From positions 1-64,000 of the forward strand of contig CANIVU010000025.1 of NCBI GenBank assembly GCA_947470805.1: DNA of 64,000 nucleotides, written 5' to 3'. The notes beneath the pieces were generated by a model, which did not search any database, was not told the origin of the DNA, and worked only from the letters and a program-made list of their open reading frames with translations. The position numbers and the translations under genes were made by a program. How positions within the stretch are numbered: position 1 is the first letter of the stretch; the number at the start of each line of letters is the position of its first letter. Shown in pieces: positions 1-10,123 of this stretch. This DNA is from Acidobacteriota bacterium. Lineage in GTDB: Bacteria > Acidobacteriota > Terriglobia > Bryobacterales > Bryobacteraceae.

Positions 1-3000
1 CAGGGATCCATCTCAAAGGTGCAACTATCAACGGTAATTCCGTCTTTCAAGGCGCCGGCTTTTGCCTGACGCGAGAAGGAAAGCGGATTGCCGAAGTCGT
101 CCAACCCGCCAACGCCCAAATCCTCGCTCGACGGCCGCACCCCGAGGTTGTAATAACCCAAGTCATACGCCCCGGCCTCCCCATTGGCCATCCGCATTCG
201 CGAGATCAACGCGCCGATGGCGGCCGCCTCCCGCGCCGGAGTCGCCGCGTTCGTCAACTGCGGCCCATGGTGGCAACTGACGCAACGGCCCTTGCCGTTG
301 AACACGTTCATCCCCGTGATCGCCTCCGGCGTCATCGCGGCCGGATTGCTCACCGCCGTAGACGGATAGTTCGCGAAGTAGCTGTCAATCGGCGCCTGAT
401 CGGAGACCAGCGTCGCTTCATACATCTGCACAGCAAGCCCGAAGAACAGCGAAAAGTTCGCCTGAATCTGCGTATAGCTTTTGCCGTTCACAGTCACCGG
501 CGTAGCCGAAGAATGCAGATCGTCGAAGAATGCCGCCCGCACCATCGCATCGTAATTTCGATTCAAACCCTTCGTCCCGGCGGTCGCATAGCTCCCCAGA
601 ACTGAGTCCGTGACCGATACATTCTGCCGGCTCAGCACAGTCGCCGCCAGCAACCGCTTCCCAATCTCAGGCCACGTTCGGCCCGCGCAGGACATCTCGC
701 CCGCATTCAGCGGCGCCGATACGGCCTGGGACGCCAGACTGGCATTGTCGAGGGCAACCGTAGTCGCCACCGGCGGAGTGCCCCGGAAAATGGTCGCCGC
801 CGTGTTCCGCGGACCAAACGAGTCCACCCCATTGAAGGTCGAATTCGCTCTGCCATCCCAAAAATTCCTGACGTTAAAAACGGCGTTCAAAACCGTCGGA
901 GCATTGCGGCCCGTCGAACGGCGGGCCGCGCCGAACACCGGGTCCGTCGTTGCCACGCACGCGTCCTCCACCGCGCCCGCTGTCGCCGAAGTATAGTTCC
1001 GCAGAAACACCCCATGCGAGCCCATCACGTCTTTAGACTGATAAACCACCGCGGAGTTCGGATCTAAGGGATTACTCAACACGTGCCGTGGAAAATCGCC
1101 GGGCTTCACCACGTAGTTCGGGCCATTCGCAGAGCCGGTGCGCGAGGTATCAAAGGTCATCGCCGGATTTCCCGTCCGCAGAGTTCCCGGGTTCATTTGG
1201 TTCTTCAAGCGGACATCGGCTCCCGCCTGGAAGTGGCAGGACGCACACGCCACCGTGCCATCGCTCGAGACCTGCAAATCCCAGAACAGGGCTTTGCCCA
1301 GGGCAATCGCTGCCGCACGATTCTTTACAAACGCCGTCAGTGTGGACGGCTCCGGCACCGGAACGCCCTTCAACGACTGCAACTGCCGAGTGAGCACGCG
1401 CACATTGATCGTCGCCGTCGCAGTCAGCCCCAAGGTATCGGTGGCCTTCGCGGAGAACGTGTAGTTGCCTGCGTCCAGATTGTTCACGGAAAAGGCGAAC
1501 GGGGCCGACGTCGCCTCGCCCAGCTTCAACGCACCCTGGAAGTACTCCACCTTCAGCAGATTCCCGTCCGGATCGGACGCCGTCGCCGTCACAGTCACGC
1601 CCGCCGGCGCCGTGAACGTACTGCCATCAAGCGGACTACTGATCGAAATCACCGGTGCCCGGTTACTGACCACCGGCGGATTCACCGACACATTCACCGT
1701 CGCATCCGTGAACAATCCCAGCGCATCCACCGCCCGCGCCGTAACCGTGTAGGCACCCGTCGGCACGTTCGCCCACGTGTAGGTGAACGGCGCCGCCATT
1801 GCCTCGCCCAACTTCGTCGTCCCCTGATAGAACTCCACACGCGCCAGATTCCCGTCGGCATCCGACGCCGTCGCCGCAATCGTAAACGTCGCTGGGGCAA
1901 ACGCACTGGCCCCGTCGGCCGGACTCTGCAACGAAACCGTCGGTGCCTGATTCGTCACCACGCGGCCTAGAACCTCCACTTCCGCCAAACTCAAATAGTT
2001 CGTTCCCTCCAACTGGATGCGCACATAACGCCCGCTGCGGTTCACCGCCAGCGTCGTGGTCGCCGTCGCTATACCCGGGAACGGAACATCCAGCACGCCC
2101 GCCTGCGCCTTCACTTCAGCCACAGTCGTTCCAGTAATTGGACTGTCCGAAACGAACACATGGAAATTCGCCAACCGGTCCGCGCAGCAATCACTGCGGC
2201 TCCAAATGCGAACGCTGCTGATCATCGCGTTCGCGCCCAAATCCGTCCACCAGTAGGGCTGCGCCTGCAGCGTAGTCTGCGCCACAGAGCCGCCGGCCAG
2301 GTCGCCGCTCGTATTGCCGTCCACGGCACGTCCGGCCAGATTCGTCGTATCCGTCGACGACTGTGTCGACGGCTTGTTCTTCGCCAGATTCGTCTCTCCG
2401 CCCGTCCCGCCCGGCCACGTCGCCGGAGTAAACATCTGCACCGGATACCCCATCGACGGCGTCCCACTCGCCGTCACCGCGAACAGCCAGTACATGCCGG
2501 GCAACAAGACGTTTTGACTGCTGTCCAGCGTGAGGCTGTAATTGCCCGTCCCAACCTTCGAATGCGTCACCGGAACGTAGTGTTGATCGGAGTTGATCCC
2601 ATGTGTCGTCGCCTGCAAACGGATCAACCGGAAGCCGGTGATGTTATCCGACCCCTTCAATCCAATCGTCAATCCCGGCTTCAACTCGGGCGACACAAGA
2701 TCGATCGTTGGCCGCGTCGCCGCCGTGCCGTCGGCGTTGAACAAATATCCAGGCGAATAGATCTGCGTGTTGGCATGATCAGCCGCGCAACCACACAGCC
2801 CGCCGCCACCCACCATCACCCGCCCGTCCCGAAGCAACAGCGCTGTCAGGTGGTAACCACGCGCAACCGCCATCGCCGCCACCGATCGCCAGGTGTTCGT
2901 CGCCGGGCTCCAAATTTCAGGCACCGTAACGCCACCCGCATCGGAGAACTTCGTCCCAACCGTGTTCCCGCCCACGACAAACACTTCCCCATTCGGCAGC

Positions 3001-3905
3001 ATCACGGCGTAGTGGAACGCGCGGGCGTAGCTCATCGCCGGCGCCGCGGTCACCACCGGCGTGCCCGACGTCGTGTCGATCAACAGCGCCGTGTTGGTCA
3101 CCGACGGGGTGTACCGGTCATCCCGGCCGCCCATCATCAGCAACTTCCCGGGCAAATACTGCACCGAACAACCCAACTTGCGATGCCGCCCGGCGTCCGG
3201 CGCCCGCGTCCCCAGGTCCTGCGTACTTCCCGTCCCCGTAAAGTCCAACCACCGCATAACGTCCAACGGCCCGGCCATGAAGATCTTGCCGTTCGGCATC
3301 ATGTGCAGGTGCGGAAACCACTGGTTGTCATCATCCACAAGGTCGTTGGCCTCATTCGCGCTATTCAGCGACACTCCCGGCAACCCAGCCCACGTATTCG
3401 TGTTCTGATTGAAAATCTCCGTCAACATCCCGCCTGAACGGCCCCACATCGTCATCAGGTTTCCGTCCGGCAGCGTTACCGACGAGTTGTACCAACGCCC
3501 CGACAGCATATCCCCCGCCCGGCTCCACGTCTGCGACCACCGCGGAATCATGCCGATCATCGACGTCGTCCGGACGTCCGCCCCACCGCCGGATGCGATA
3601 ATTCGCCCGTCCCCGGTTGTAGCCAGCCCGGCGCAAAACATGTCATGCGACGTGTGGTTCAGCGTCGTAATCTGCCCGGTCGTTGGATCATAGATCGCCG
3701 CATACGTAAAGGTCGCACCCGCCGGAAATGTCGTCGGTTGCGTAGAGGACCACGCCAACACTCGCCCGTCGGCAAGATGGGCCACACTCACTGGAATAAA
3801 GGGCCAGTTAACAAGTGGCGCCCATTGTCCGGTCTGGGAAACCTGCGCGGATAGCGTCGTCAGGGTGAGCAGGGCAAATAGAAGATAGCGAAGGGCTGGG
3901 AGCAT
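1..3905 (-). CDS. Exported radical-copper oxidase / discoidin / Ig-like / di-haem cytochrome c peroxidase fusion (C-terminus off window)
   Basis: The protein starts at 3905 with a signal peptide (about residues 1-20, ending LSAQ) and is open for at least 1301 residues to the left edge. Residues about 25-495 match the galactose/glyoxal oxidase fold (Kelch plus DUF1929). All copper-radical residues can be placed: Cys91 in HDMFC, Tyr139 in GRWY (Cys-Tyr cofactor partner), Tyr351-His352 in ARGYH and His435 in THGINSDQ. Residues about 503-650 form an F5/8 type C (discoidin) domain; about 652-845 are two Ig-like repeats, each with a KLGEA motif. From about 850 the sequence is a di-haem cytochrome c peroxidase/MauG type, with haem motifs CASCH (887-891) and CVSCH (1208-1212). 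The family knowledge is that such oxidases turn alcohols or aldehydes plus O2 into H2O2, and the peroxidase reduces H2O2. A self-contained oxidase-peroxidase is inferred; the substrate is unknown. Confidence 0.9.
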   Translation of the reverse strand, partial: MLPALRYLLFALLTLTTLSAQVSQTGQWAPLVNWPFIPVSVAHLADGRVLAWSSTQPTTFPAGATFTYAAIYDPTTGQITTLNHTSHDMFCAGLATTGDGRIIASGGGADVRTTSMIGMIPRWSQTWSRAGDMLSGRWYNSSVTLPDGNLMTMWGRSGGMLTEIFNQNTNTWAGLPGVSLNSANEANDLVDDDNQWFPHLHMMPNGKIFMAGPLDVMRWLDFTGTGSTQDLGTRAPDAGRHRKLGCSVQYLPGKLLMMGGRDDRYTPSVTNTALLIDTTSGTPVVTAAPAMSYARAFHYAVMLPNGEVFVVGGNTVGTKFSDAGGVTVPEIWSPATNTWRSVAAMAVARGYHLTALLLRDGRVMVGGGGLCGCAADHANTQIYSPGYLFNADGTAATRPTIDLVSPELKPGLTIGLKGSDNITGFRLIRLQATTHGINSDQHYVPVTHSKVGTGNYSLTLDSSQNVLLPGMYWLFAVTASGTPSMGYPVQMFTPATWPGGTGGETNLAKNKPSTQSSTDTTNLAGRAVDGNTSGDLAGGSVAQTTLQAQPYWWTDLGANAMISSVRIWSRSDCCADRLANFHVFVSDSPITGTTVAEVKAQAGVLDVPFPGIATATTTLAVNRSGRYVRIQLEGTNYLSLAEVEVLGRVVTNQAPTVSLQSPADGASAFAPATFTIAATASDADGNLARVEFYQGTTKLGEAMAAPFTYTWANVPTGAYTVTARAVDALGLFTDATVNVSVNPPVVSNRAPVISISSPLDGSTFTAPAGVTVTATASDPDGNLLKVEYFQGALKLGEATSAPFAFSVNNLDAGNYTFSAKATDTLGLTATATINVRVLTRQLQSLKGVPVPEPSTLTAFVKNRAAAIALGKALFWDLQVSSDGTVACASCHFQAGADVRLKNQMNPGTLRTGNPAMTFDTSRTGSANGPNYVVKPGDFPRHVLSNPLDPNSAVVYQSKDVMGSHGVFLRNYTSATAGAVEDACVATTDPVFGAARRSTGRNAPTVLNAVFNVRNFWDGRANSTFNGVDSFGPRNTAATIFRGTPPVATTVALDNASLASQAVSAPLNAGEMSCAGRTWPEIGKRLLAATVLSRQNVSVTDSVLGSYATAGTKGLNRNYDAMVRAAFFDDLHSSATPVTVNGKSYTQIQANFSLFFGLAVQMYEATLVSDQAPIDSYFANYPSTAVSNPAAMTPEAITGMNVFNGKGRCVSCHHGPQLTNAATPAREAAAIGALISRMRMANGEAGAYDLGYYNLGVRPSSEDLGVGGLDDFGNPLSFSRQAKAGALKDGITVDSCTFEMDP

Positions 3906-3912
3906 ATGGTTC

Positions 3913-3947
3913 CTAGGGTTCGGGGAGTGGATGACACACTCCCCTAG
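3913..3947 (-). promoter_or_regulatory. Hairpin in the 5' leader of the oxidase-peroxidase gene
   Basis: GGGGAGTG (3922-3929) and CACTCCCC (3937-3944) form a perfect 8-bp inverted repeat around a 7-base loop, 17 bases upstream of the start codon at 3905. CTAGGG (3913-3918) can alternatively pair with CCCTAG (3942-3947), which would compete with the first stem. It may be a leader hairpin or an operator. The rest of 3948-4168 shows nothing else that I can support. Confidence 0.45.
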
Positions 3948-4168
3948 TTCGCTAGTCTGCCCCAAGAAGTCGCAATCTCAATTGGGCGTTTCGTTCCATA
4001 CGAACCACCCAAACCGCCCAGAACCAGCCACCCGGGGATTACGAGTAGTATTCGCCCGCGCCACCCGCCGAAACGCAAGAAAACCCTGTAAAACCAACTA
4101 TTCCGCCGCCGCTCTAGTAGTTATAGGCGATCTACAGGGCCTACCGCATGAACCTCTGGTCCTGGCCG

Positions 4169-5557
4169 TTAGGCCAACAGTTCCGGAACCACTTTCCCAT
4201 GCACGTCCGTTAACCGGTAGTGTCGCCCCTGGAACTTAAAGGTCAACCGCGAATGATCCACGCCCAGCAAATGCATCATCGTCGCGTTCAAATCATGCAC
4301 CTCCATCGGATCCTTCACGATGTTGTAGCTGAAATCGTCCGTCTCCCCATGCGTGTACCCGGACTTAAATCCACCGCCCGCCGCCCACATCGTGAAGCAT
4401 CGCGGATGATGATCCCGCCCATAATTCGTCTCCGTCAACTCGCCCTGGGAATACACCGTCCGCCCAAACTCCCCGCCCCAAATCACAATCGTATCGTCCA
4501 ACAAACCACGCTGCTTCAAATCGGTGATCAACGCCGCCGACGCCTGATCGGTATCCTCACACTGCCACTTGATCTGCTTCGGCAACGTCCCGTGCTGGTC
4601 CCAACCACGATGATACAGCTGAATAAACCGGACCCCGCGCTCCGCCAATCGCCGCGCCAGAATACAGTTCGCCGCATACGACCCCGGCTTCCGCGAATCC
4701 GGCCCATACATCTCGAAAGTCTTCTCCGGTTCCTTGCTCATATCGGCCAGCTCCGGCACCGACGTCTGCATCCGGTACGCCATCTCATACTGCGAAATCC
4801 GCGTCGCAATCTCCGGGTCCTGATACTCCTCTAACCGCATCTGGTTCAACTGCCCCAGATCATCCAGAAACCGCCGCCGCGCTCCCGCCGTGTACCCGTC
4901 CGGATTCGACAAATACAACACCGGATCCTTCCCCGACCGGAACTTCACGCCCTGGAACTTTGTCGGCAAAAACCCGCTGCCCCACATCCGGTCCGCCAGC
5001 GCCTGCGAGTTCCCGCGCCCCTGTGAAATCAGCACCACGAACGACGGTAGATCCTGATTCTCACTCCCCAATCCATACGACAGCCACGACCCGATCGACG
5101 GCCGTCCCGCCAGCTGAAATCCCGTCTGAAAAAACGTCACCGCCGGATCGTGATTGATCGCCTCCGTATGCAACGACTTCATAATCGTCAACTGATCGGC
5201 GATCTTCGCCGTGTGCGGCAGCAACTCACTCATCCAGGCGCCGCTCTTGCCGTGCTGCGCAAACTTGAATACGGTCGGCGCCGTCGGAAACGTCGCCTGA
5301 TAAGCCGTCATGCCTGTCAACCGCTGCCCCTGCCGCACCGAGTCCGGCAAGTCCTGCCCGCGCACCTTCGCCAGATTCGGCTTCCAATCAAACAGGTCCA
5401 ACTGCGACGGCCCGCCATGCTGGAACAGCATGATCACCCGCTTCGCCTTCGCCGCATGATGGGGCAACCCGGCCAGCGGCGCGCCGTATCCATCCTGAGC
5501 CAATAGCGACCCCAACGCCGCCGTATGCATAAATCCACGTCGCGTCATCATCGCCAT
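4169..5557 (-). CDS. DUF1501 family exported protein
   Basis: A 462-residue protein with an N-terminal twin-arginine type signal (TRRGF at residues 5-9, then a short hydrophobic stretch), so probably Tat-exported. The DUF1501 hallmark [11 protein letters not shown] is at 47-57; DUF1501 proteins have an alkaline-phosphatase/sulfatase-like fold. Later conserved stretches include EFGRT and DHHP. DUF1501 genes typically sit directly behind PSD1/DUF1549/DUF1553 cytochrome genes, as here. The start codon overlaps the upstream stop by one base (TAATG, 5555-5559), implying translational coupling. The biochemical function of the pair is not established; extracytoplasmic carbohydrate or sulfate-ester metabolism is often suspected from context. 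Confidence 0.88.
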   Translation of the reverse strand: MAMMTRRGFMHTAALGSLLAQDGYGAPLAGLPHHAAKAKRVIMLFQHGGPSQLDLFDWKPNLAKVRGQDLPDSVRQGQRLTGMTAYQATFPTAPTVFKFAQHGKSGAWMSELLPHTAKIADQLTIMKSLHTEAINHDPAVTFFQTGFQLAGRPSIGSWLSYGLGSENQDLPSFVVLISQGRGNSQALADRMWGSGFLPTKFQGVKFRSGKDPVLYLSNPDGYTAGARRRFLDDLGQLNQMRLEEYQDPEIATRISQYEMAYRMQTSVPELADMSKEPEKTFEMYGPDSRKPGSYAANCILARRLAERGVRFIQLYHRGWDQHGTLPKQIKWQCEDTDQASAALITDLKQRGLLDDTIVIWGGEFGRTVYSQGELTETNYGRDHHPRCFTMWAAGGGFKSGYTHGETDDFSYNIVKDPMEVHDLNATMMHLLGVDHSRLTFKFQGRHYRLTDVHGKVVPELLA

Positions 5558-8550
5558 TACTCCTTCGTAATCGCCTCATCGGTATTCAACAACAGGCTCG
5601 CCACCGCCGCATATCCGGCCAACTCCGTCCGGTCTACATTCTTCGCCGCGGCCGTATCGCCATAAGACAAATACTCCTCCCGCTCCGAAGCGTGAGATGC
5701 GAAATGATCCAGGTGATACGCCAAAGACCCGCGCAGCACGCCCAGCTCTTTTTCACTCGCCCCGCGCCCCATCACAATCCGGAACCCATGCCGCAATCGC
5801 GCATCGCGATCCGCGCCGCCCTCCAGAATCATCCGCTGCCCAATGAACCGCGCTGCTTCCAGGAACGTCACATCGTTCATCAAATTCAGCGCCTGCAATG
5901 GCGTATTCGTGCGGTTCTCGCGCACCATGCAAGCCTCCCGCTGCGACGCGTCAAAGTTCATCATCATCGGCGGCGCCGCCGTCCGCTTCCAGAACGTGTA
6001 CAAGCTCCGCCGGTACAAATCCGTCCCCTTCGCCTGCACATAATCGAAGTCCTGCATGATGACTTCTTTCCACAATCCATCCGGCTGATACGGCTTCACC
6101 GACGGCCCGCCCAACTGCTCCTGCAACAGCCCCGCCTCAAACAACGCAGAGTCCCGCACCATCTCCGCCGACATCCGGATGCGCGGCCCGCGCGCCAACA
6201 GTCGATTGTCCGGATCCTTCGCCAACAGCACCGGCGTGGTCTTCGAACTCTGCCGGTAAGTATCGCTCAGCATGATCTTCTTCAACAGCACCTTCACGTC
6301 CCAACCGCTCTCCATGAAGTCCACCGCCATCCAGTCCAACAACTCCGGATGCGACGGCCACTCGCCTTGCTGCCCGAAATCCTCCGCCGTCTTCACAATC
6401 CCCGTCCCGAACAGCGACTGCCAGAAACGGTTCACCGTCACCCGCGCCAGCAGCGGATTCCGCCGGTCCACCAGCCACTGCGCAAAGCCCAGCCGGTTGT
6501 TCGGAGCGCCCGCCGGCAACGGCGGCAACATCGCCGGCAACCCCGGCTGCACTTCGTCGCCCGGCTTGTCATAGGCCCCACGGATCAACAGGTGCGTCTT
6601 CTTCCGCTCCGGCGCCTCAGCCATGATCATCACCGAAGGAAAGGTGCGTTCAAACCGCTCCCGCTCCACGCGCAACTGCTGCGCCTGTCGCCACACTTCA
6701 CTCGTCTCCAAATACGCCAGCCGCAACTGCTTCTCTTCCAACTCCGTCCGCTTCTTCCCCGCCAACTCCGCCAGTGGCCGCCCCGCCGCCATCATCGCAA
6801 TCTCATCGGCCCGCAACTCCCGCCCGTAAACCCGCACATCGTCCAGCAACCCGCGGAACCGCTTGTCCTTCCCCGCCCCGCCTCCCACCTTCAAGGAGGC
6901 ATCAAACTTCCCACCCGCATTCACAAACGGCCGGTACAGCGTGTCGGAAACGAACTTCGTCTTCTGTAACACCCCGTCCACATAGATCCGCGCGTCCTCG
7001 GCCATCCGCGTCCCGCCATAGGCCACCACGACGTGATGCCAGCCCTCGCCAATCGTCCCTTCCGTCTCCACCTTCAGCGCATCGCTCTCCCACTGGCTGG
7101 AGATATGAAAGTGCACTTTTCCACCTTCCAAAAACAACCCAATCCCTTTCGACTGATATCCATCGCTCGACTTCCGCGTCGCAATCGTCCCACTCCCGTT
7201 CACCCACGCCGCCATCGTGAACCGGTCTTCAATATCGAACTGCGCGCTCTTCGCCGGTCCTGGCACAACCGTGTTCCCATCAAACAACTTCGCCCCGCCA
7301 ATACGGCCCACCGCGCCGCCGTCATCAAACGGCAACGCCGCATCCCGCTCCCCAAACGGTGCCCACGCCGCCGCCCCGGCAAGCGTCTTCTCCCACGCCC
7401 GCTGCCCCGCCACATCCGCCGGCACCTTCGCATCCAGCCGAGCAATCTCGGCATTCATTGCGGCCAACTTCTTCTGCTGGGTCTCCGTCGGCGCCGCCAT
7501 CAGCGGCGGCGAGTTTCCATACTTCATCGCCCGTCCCCGCTCCGGAACGTTATTGAAGTACGCGAACATCTGGTAAAACTCCTTCTGCGTCAGCGGGTCG
7601 TATTTGTGGTTGTGGCAACGCGTGCAGCCCATCGTCAGGCCCATAAACACAGCGGAAGTCGTCTCAATGCGGTCCACCACGTACTCCACCGCATATTCTT
7701 CGGCGACAATCCCGTCTTCCGTATTGCCACGATGATTGCGGTTGAACGCCGTCGCCATCTTCTGCTCAAACGTGGCATTCGGCAGCATATCCCCGGCGAT
7801 CTGCTCCACTACAAATTTATCGAACGGCTTGTTCTTGTTGAAACTCTCAATCACGTAGTCCCGCCACCGCCACATCACCCGCTCACCGTCGTATTGATAC
7901 CCGTTCGTATCCGCATACCGCGCGGCGTCCAGCCACCGCGCCGCCATCCGCTCCCCAAATCGCGGCGAGTGCAACAGCCTGTCCAACACCTTCTCGTAAT
8001 TCCCCTCTTTCAAAAACGCATCCACCTCCGCCACCGTCGGCGTCACGCCCGTCAGGTCCAACGTCGCCCGGCGAATCAGTGCCTCACGCGAAGCCGGCCC
8101 GGACATCGCCAGCCCCTCCCGCGCCAGTCGCTCCCGAACAAATGAATCAATCGTCCCCGGCTTCTTCACCGGCGGAATAAACGACCAATGCGCCTCCCAC
8201 TCCGCCCCCTGGCCAATCCAGTTCTTCAGCGTCTCCACCTCCGCCGCCGTCAACTGCACACCTGTCGCCGGAGGCGGCATTCGCATCGCCGGCACCGGCG
8301 CGGTCACGCGCTTCATCAGCACACTCGCCGCCACATCCCCGCCCACAATGGCCCGCCGCCCGCGCCCCAGGTCCCGCTTCGCCGCCTCTTCGCTATCCAG
8401 CCGCAACGCAATGCCCTTCGTCTTCGCATCCGGCCCGTGGCACATAAAGCATTTATCAGAAAGAATCGGCCGCACATCGCGATTGAACTGAATCTTGCCG
8501 TCAGCCGCGAACGCAGCAACACCGAGAGCGAAAAAAATGAAGGTCCGCAT
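5557..8550 (-). CDS. PSD1-type cytochrome protein (PSCyt1, DUF1549, LamG, DUF1553)
   Basis: I chose the ATG at 8550 because it gives a clean signal peptide ([18 protein letters not shown]); a GTG 39 bases upstream would add a polar extension. The 997-residue product has a haem motif CFMCH (34-38) in a Planctomycete-type cytochrome C domain. A DUF1549 domain follows (about 130-340), including a second motif CTRCH (309-313). A LamG/concanavalin-like domain (about 410-590) precedes the C-terminal DUF1553 (about 690-980). It is probably periplasmic or surface-exposed and co-translated with DUF1501. The architecture is known in Planctomycetes, Verrucomicrobia and Acidobacteria. Haem attachment is inferred from the motifs and the substrate is unknown. 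Confidence 0.88.
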   Translation of the reverse strand: MRTFIFFALGVAAFAADGKIQFNRDVRPILSDKCFMCHGPDAKTKGIALRLDSEEAAKRDLGRGRRAIVGGDVAASVLMKRVTAPVPAMRMPPPATGVQLTAAEVETLKNWIGQGAEWEAHWSFIPPVKKPGTIDSFVRERLAREGLAMSGPASREALIRRATLDLTGVTPTVAEVDAFLKEGNYEKVLDRLLHSPRFGERMAARWLDAARYADTNGYQYDGERVMWRWRDYVIESFNKNKPFDKFVVEQIAGDMLPNATFEQKMATAFNRNHRGNTEDGIVAEEYAVEYVVDRIETTSAVFMGLTMGCTRCHNHKYDPLTQKEFYQMFAYFNNVPERGRAMKYGNSPPLMAAPTETQQKKLAAMNAEIARLDAKVPADVAGQRAWEKTLAGAAAWAPFGERDAALPFDDGGAVGRIGGAKLFDGNTVVPGPAKSAQFDIEDRFTMAAWVNGSGTIATRKSSDGYQSKGIGLFLEGGKVHFHISSQWESDALKVETEGTIGEGWHHVVVAYGGTRMAEDARIYVDGVLQKTKFVSDTLYRPFVNAGGKFDASLKVGGGAGKDKRFRGLLDDVRVYGRELRADEIAMMAAGRPLAELAGKKRTELEEKQLRLAYLETSEVWRQAQQLRVERERFERTFPSVMIMAEAPERKKTHLLIRGAYDKPGDEVQPGLPAMLPPLPAGAPNNRLGFAQWLVDRRNPLLARVTVNRFWQSLFGTGIVKTAEDFGQQGEWPSHPELLDWMAVDFMESGWDVKVLLKKIMLSDTYRQSSKTTPVLLAKDPDNRLLARGPRIRMSAEMVRDSALFEAGLLQEQLGGPSVKPYQPDGLWKEVIMQDFDYVQAKGTDLYRRSLYTFWKRTAAPPMMMNFDASQREACMVRENRTNTPLQALNLMNDVTFLEAARFIGQRMILEGGADRDARLRHGFRIVMGRGASEKELGVLRGSLAYHLDHFASHASEREEYLSYGDTAAAKNVDRTELAGYAAVASLLLNTDEAITKE

Positions 8551-8608
8551 CTTTGTTTTCAATTCTACATGGAGAACTTTTCTTTTCACCGCCCACTATC
8601 TCTATGGA

Positions 8609-9013
8609 ATGAAATTCGCCATCTTCCTCCTCGCCCTGGTCACCCTCGCCGCCCAACCCCATTCGCGGCCCCCCACCGCCAGCCCCGCACATAAGCGAGA
8701 CACCTCCCCCGCCCCCCGCCTCTCCGACGCCCAGATCCAGGCCAACATCCAGAGCCGCCTCGCCAAATCGAAGATCGGCAAGAACGGCTTCAAGTTCACC
8801 ACCTCCGGCGGCATCACCACCATCGAAGGAAAGGCGAATGTCATTCAACACAAAGGCGCCGCCACCCGCATGGCGAAGGCCTCCGGTGCCCGCGCCGTCG
8901 TCAACAAAATCCAGATCTCCGAAGCCGCCAAACTCGCCGCCCAAGCCAAGCTCGACACCGGCCGCCGCCGCGCCCAGATCAAACGCGGCGAAGTACGCAG
9001 CCAGCCGCGTTAA
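8609..9013 (+). CDS. Exported BON-domain protein
   Basis: A 134-residue protein starting at MKFAIFLLALVTLAAQ, a clear signal peptide. I preferred this over an in-frame upstream ATG that adds a polar leader. Residues about 43-105 (LSDAQIQANIQSRLAKSKI to VVNKIQIS) resemble a BON domain (OsmY-like), with the usual 'TTIEGKANV...RAVVNKIQ' rhythm. The C-terminus is basic. BON domains bind phospholipids or envelope partners in the periplasm. The gene is divergent from PSD1 (58 bp gap) and its stop overlaps the stop of the convergent gene in the palindromic TTAA (9010-9013). Confidence 0.75.
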   Translation: MKFAIFLLALVTLAAQPHSRPPTASPAHKRDTSPAPRLSDAQIQANIQSRLAKSKIGKNGFKFTTSGGITTIEGKANVIQHKGAATRMAKASGARAVVNKIQISEAAKLAAQAKLDTGRRRAQIKRGEVRSQPR

Positions 9014-10074
9014 CCCCGAACGCCCAACCCCAGCTCCCGCCGCGCGTAGCCGATCGACCGCTCCATGTGCTCCCGCTGCTGATACTGTACCGCCGCCACG
9101 AACGGCTCCGGCACCGGCCGGTTCTGCAGGTCTTCAATCACCACGTGCCCCTCATACGGCCGGCCCTTCTTCGCCAGCGCTAAGAAACGCGCGAAATCCG
9201 CTGCCCGCACGTCGCCATATCCCTTCCAATACCCGTCATCGAAGATCGGATGCACATACGGAACCCGCCCCGTAATCGGCTTAATGTAGATGTGCAGCGG
9301 ATTACAAATCTCCCGCGCCTTCGTCACAATCGCCTTGAAATCCACAGTCCCTTCCCCCAAAGGAACCCACTGCACCGCAATCCCCTTCGGATGCTCGTAC
9401 ACCACCGAATCCCGCAAATGCAGCGTTAGCGCGTACTTCCCCAACTCCTCCAACGTCTGCATCGGGTCTTCCATCACAAACACCGGATTACCGGTATCCA
9501 AATACGTCCCCACAAACTCCGGCCCCGCCGTCTCCACCACAATCCGGTGCTCCCGCGCCAGCAGGTCCTTGTGCACCTCCACCGCCACCTTCACGCCCGC
9601 ATCCATCGCCTGCGTCCGCACCTTCCGCAGCATCCCAATGGCCGTCTCCATATGCTTCTCCACCGGCCCTGGCGGCATGCTCGCCCGGTCCGATGCCAAC
9701 AGCGTCCGCACCAACGGCGCCCCCATCCCCGCCGCCCGTTCAATGTTCCGCCGGAACGCCGCCATCTTCGCGTCCATCTCGGAAGGGTCCTTGGGCAACA
9801 GCGAACTCCCGCCCGTCTCCAAATGCAGGCCCAACTCCTTCGCCCGCCCGCGCACCCACTTCCAATGCGTCGGATCGTCCTTCTTCGGATCCAGCGAATC
9901 CTGCAGGAAAATCGCGTCCAGCTTCTGCGCCGCGCAATAATCCAACAGTTGCGCGTCGTGCCACCGCAGCGCCCGAAGACAATACGTGTTCAGCCCCATC
10001 GGGATCCGTCCCGCCATCCCCGCCGTCGCCACGCCGGCGCCCAGCACGCCGCCCAGAAATGTTCTTCGGTCCAT
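9010..10074 (-). CDS. Tat-exported sugar phosphate isomerase/epimerase-like TIM-barrel protein
   Basis: The start is MDRRTFLGGVLGAGVATAGMAG, a twin-arginine signal of the kind common on acidobacterial xylose-isomerase-like proteins; 354 residues. The body fits the AP_endonuc_2/xylose isomerase-like TIM barrel: LNTYCLRALRWHD at the N-terminus, VAVEVHKDLLAREH in mid-barrel, GTYLDTGNP, then VVIED near the end, consistent with Glu/His/Asp metal ligands. The family isomerises or epimerises sugars; the substrate cannot be read from sequence. The gene is divergent from the SASA esterase (49 bp between starts). Confidence 0.8.
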   Translation of the reverse strand: MDRRTFLGGVLGAGVATAGMAGRIPMGLNTYCLRALRWHDAQLLDYCAAQKLDAIFLQDSLDPKKDDPTHWKWVRGRAKELGLHLETGGSSLLPKDPSEMDAKMAAFRRNIERAAGMGAPLVRTLLASDRASMPPGPVEKHMETAIGMLRKVRTQAMDAGVKVAVEVHKDLLAREHRIVVETAGPEFVGTYLDTGNPVFVMEDPMQTLEELGKYALTLHLRDSVVYEHPKGIAVQWVPLGEGTVDFKAIVTKAREICNPLHIYIKPITGRVPYVHPIFDDGYWKGYGDVRAADFARFLALAKKGRPYEGHVVIEDLQNRPVPEPFVAAVQYQQREHMERSIGYARRELGLGVRG

Positions 10075-10123
10075 ATCGATTTCAAAGACTAACATGCTTT
10101 CATCCGGTGATACCATCTTTGGC

